From JAAELZ01 sp965223465 (GTDB taxonomy: Bacteria > Pseudomonadota > Gammaproteobacteria > Arenicellales > Poriferihabitantaceae), in contig OZ245025.1 in the NCBI GenBank assembly GCA_965223465.1, forward strand, positions 1,054,001-1,118,000: a stretch of DNA of 64,000 bases. The letters run 5' to 3'. The position numbers and the translations under genes were made by a program. Below, one piece after another: positions 61,907 through 64,000 of the stretch. The first letter of the stretch is position 1, and every line of letters begins with the position of its first letter. Below the pieces are notes generated by a model that was not told the DNA's origin, made no database searches, and was given only the letters and a program-made list of their open reading frames with translations.

Positions 61907-64000
61907 TGCAAATTCCTCAGCCCCTGCTTAATCGACGCCATTTCGTCCTTCATCTCGCCAGCGTCTTGTGAGCTGATCAGGGTCAGGGTTTTTACAGCAC
62001 CGACAGACCTGTCCGTCGCAGCAATAACGCGCTCATTTTGTTGCGCCAGTTTTTCCAGTAACTTGATGACGCCAGCATTGTCACCGCCCGCATTAATCGG
62101 TACGCCATTTTTAAGGAAAAACTCAGTCACCGGATTCGGTAAAACCAGCTCTCTGCCTTCCTCGGCGATCCAGGATATTTCTGGCGCGCTTACCAGCCCG
62201 CCAGATGCTCGGCCGCCTATTGATCCGCCGCCGATATTGGTGCTGGCTGTGACGTTTACCTGCACGTCCCTTTCAATTTCGCCAATGGCATCATTGATGC
62301 CAGATACCGCGCCACTCATTGATGTCACCATCCCGGTGGTCATGCTGCCAAACGCGCCACCAATCTCACCAGCAGCCGCTTTACCCGTTTCAATAATAGA
62401 CTTTAGCTGCTGGATGGTGATGCGCTCCATGCCGCCCATTTTTTCAATAATGCCTGCCGCCGCCGGGCCGAACACGGCATTGATACCTTTAGCAGTCGCG
62501 TAGCCGTGCTTAAACAACGATTGAAGCGCCTGAGTACCAACACCCGTTGCCTTGGTAATCGACGCAGAGTATTGACCAAAATCCGCGCTATTAATCGTGT
62601 CAACCGAACGCGCCCAGGCGGCCGCGACTTGCTCGCGAATCTGCACTTCCCGCTCAGCGGCTTCCTCGCGTTCTAAGAATCGGGTTTGCTCATAAACCAA
62701 TTTGTCCGCACGATCATCCATCGCCGCAGCGGTCTGCTCGTTGTATGCCGCCGATATGGCGGCCACGTTTTCAACATTCCCACCTACCTGTAACCAGCCC
62801 TTGGCACTCTTTTCAATCTCACCACCAACCGCCTGCACAGCAGCTTTATATAGGTCCAGATTGTTTCTGGTCTGCGCAAAGGCTTTGTCGCCTTTTGTAC
62901 CCAGGAAATTGACTCCTCCAGTACTAAACCCACCCGTCGCACCTTGCGCATTTTCTTGTATCGACTCGACTATACGGCCTCGACGCCTATTCCCTATCGC
63001 CGCCACCCCTGCCACAACCGCAGCCGCAATCGCTGCCGGCCCGGCTGCTGCCGCAAGACTGGATGCACCGCCTGCAGCAGTTCCGCCCCCACCGAGCGCT
63101 GTCGCACCTAATCCGCCGCCAAACCCATTGCCCGCAACGCCGCCCGATAAAGCGCCCGCCTTCAACCCACCCAGACCAAGCGATGTCGCCAGCTCTGCGC
63201 TGACATATTCCTTAACCTTTTTGCCAAGCAAATTACTCGCAATACTTTCTAGCGGACTACTACCACCGCCACCGAATAACCCATCAAGCCCCCCCAGCTG
63301 CAAATTAAACTCACCATCGCCAATCTTGAGCAGCCACTGGAAAAACTCGATGATATTGCTCTTAGCAATTTCGATACCGATGCGCTTGATTTCCTCGACA
63401 AAAGAATCGCCAAAGCTCTCCCCGGCGAACTGTGCGTCCACCAGATTACCCACTAACCCCTCTACAGTATCGGTCAGCTCGACCTGCTTATCGATAATCT
63501 CCTGCCGCGATTGAACCAGATCATAGTCCGCCGCCACTTGCTCGATACTGATCGCGACCCCACGCTCCTGCGCCTCGTTATATATGCGCTGAATCTCCGC
63601 CGCACGCTCTCCCCCGGCGATTCTCGCGTCCAGTGATTCAACCGTATTCTGCAACTCTTGGTCATATTCATACGCAGCCTTGGCTGCCTCAAATTCCGCA
63701 TCCGCGACCGCATCGACCTGCTCAAGCAACTCGTCAAATTCCTGGTTGGCTTTTTCCAGTGCTTTCGCACGCTGCTCAGTGATGCCGGCCGCATCCTCAT
63801 ATTGCTTTTTAAGCCGCAACTCCTCTCTGCTGGCCGCCGCTGCACTCAATGCCCGCCGATTCATCGCATCGGATAATTTATCCATCCCTTCGTTGTATGC
63901 TATCAACGGGTCCGCCGCACGCTCTAGCTTGTCGACATAGTCCTCAGAGGCCTTTTTGGCCTTGTCAGTCTCGCCACTTAACCCACTCATGGAAATAGTG
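61903..64000 (-). CDS. Phage tail tape-measure protein, partial (5' end off window)
   Basis: The frame is open to the right edge (no stop before the ATG at 63990), so the true start is probably beyond the window. The visible ~699 residues begin with a long charged coiled-coil region (about 1-180, with heptads such as EELRLKKQYEDAAG and EKANQEFDELLEQV). Ala/Gly-rich hydrophobic stretches follow at 255-330, including AAAAGPAAIAAAVVAGVAAIG, a membrane-like segment. A second helical part comes next and then a Gly-rich region before the C-terminal domain. This layout sets tail length and helps DNA entry. It overlaps the next tail gene by 4 nt. Confidence 0.83.
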   Translation of the reverse strand, partial: TISMSGLSGETDKAKKASEDYVDKLERAADPLIAYNEGMDKLSDAMNRRALSAAAASREELRLKKQYEDAAGITEQRAKALEKANQEFDELLEQVDAVADAEFEAAKAAYEYDQELQNTVESLDARIAGGERAAEIQRIYNEAQERGVAISIEQVAADYDLVQSRQEIIDKQVELTDTVEGLVGNLVDAQFAGESFGDSFVEEIKRIGIEIAKSNIIEFFQWLLKIGDGEFNLQLGGLDGLFGGGGSSPLESIASNLLGKKVKEYVSAELATSLGLGGLKAGALSGGVAGNGFGGGLGATALGGGGTAAGGASSLAAAAGPAAIAAAVVAGVAAIGNRRRGRIVESIQENAQGATGGFSTGGVNFLGTKGDKAFAQTRNNLDLYKAAVQAVGGEIEKSAKGWLQVGGNVENVAAISAAYNEQTAAAMDDRADKLVYEQTRFLEREEAAEREVQIREQVAAAWARSVDTINSADFGQYSASITKATGVGTQALQSLFKHGYATAKGINAVFGPAAAGIIEKMGGMERITIQQLKSIIETGKAAAGEIGGAFGSMTTGMVTSMSGAVSGINDAIGEIERDVQVNVTASTNIGGGSIGGRASGGLVSAPEISWIAEEGRELVLPNPVTEFFLKNGVPINAGGDNAGVIKLLEKLAQQNERVIAATDRSVGAVKTLTLISSQDAGEMKDEMASIKQGLRNLQ

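Larger units (their letters stand above)
51395..64000 (-). mobile_element. Prophage, late-gene half (extends beyond the right edge)
   Basis: From the tRNA-Glu fragment to the window end all genes run leftward, are tightly packed with 1-4 nt overlaps, and encode tape-measure, tail and fibre proteins followed by a lysis-like cassette. Base composition is more GC-rich than in the glycan island. No integrase, terminase or capsid gene is seen, so these must lie to the right. Whether the phage is intact cannot be judged from this half. Confidence 0.9.

Noticed and set aside
61859..63514. Long rightward frames opposite the tape-measure gene
   Set aside because: They are Ser/Pro/Ala-rich mirror frames of a GC-rich coding region and overlap clear leftward genes with 4-nt coupling.

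Overview
The window looks like a chromosomal segment of a gammaproteobacterium. The evidence is the gammaproteobacterial gene neighbourhood (serS-crcB-rarA-lolA, tsaB next to a DinG/YoaA helicase, ffh next to ypjD), the outer-membrane machinery (LolA, type II secretion GspC, AsmA, OmpA-like proteins) and the tRNA-Leu and tRNA-Glu types. I cannot assign a genus from the sequence.

Layout. 1-14 kb is mostly housekeeping: a partial dynamin-like GTPase, an SCP2-like protein, a very repetitive OmpA/thrombospondin-type-3 (TSP3) protein, an SDR oxidoreductase, serS, crcB, rarA, lolA, a phosphofructokinase, gspC, a TatD hydrolase and a class I aminotransferase. 14.0-28.9 kb is an AT-rich surface-glycan island. 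Rightward genes encode methyltransferases, a GT4 glycosyltransferase, an ABC-2 permease and an ABC ATPase fused to a sulfotransferase domain. Leftward genes encode a UDP-sulfoquinovose synthase homologue, a sugar-nucleotide epimerase, two large two-domain glycosyltransferases and a free sulfotransferase. The two halves converge on a complete IS481-family element. 29-32.4 kb holds a secreted protein with a C-terminal S74 chaperone domain, its small secreted neighbour, a small Cys-containing secreted protein and tRNA-Leu(CAA). 32.4-49.8 kb returns to housekeeping: ffh, ypjD, small lipoproteins, tsaB, a DinG-type helicase, rfbD/rfbC, a radical-SAM spore-photoproduct-lyase-like protein, pyrF, truD, a sulfurtransferase, a TesA-like esterase, asmA and dusA. 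A complete IS982-family element lies just upstream of dusA. Degenerate ~175-180 bp tandem repeats follow, and from 51.4 kb to the right edge lies the late half of a prophage integrated into a tRNA-Glu gene.

How the genes work together. The island is best read as the genes for an ABC-exported polysaccharide that is probably both sulfonated (through UDP-sulfoquinovose) and sulfated (two sulfotransferase domains, one fused to the exporter ATPase), with methyl groups as well. This is the most unusual system in the window. The prophage part reads leftward from a tape-measure protein through tail and fibre proteins into a lysis-like cassette (DUF5675 protein, holin-like protein, lipoprotein, lipase, membrane/coiled-coil protein). 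It ends at a 45-nt 3' fragment of tRNA-Glu that marks one attachment site. Inside the cassette lies a signal-peptide-bearing PKD/beta-helix/TSP3 protein that looks like cargo. Integrase, head genes and the other attachment site would lie to the right of the window.
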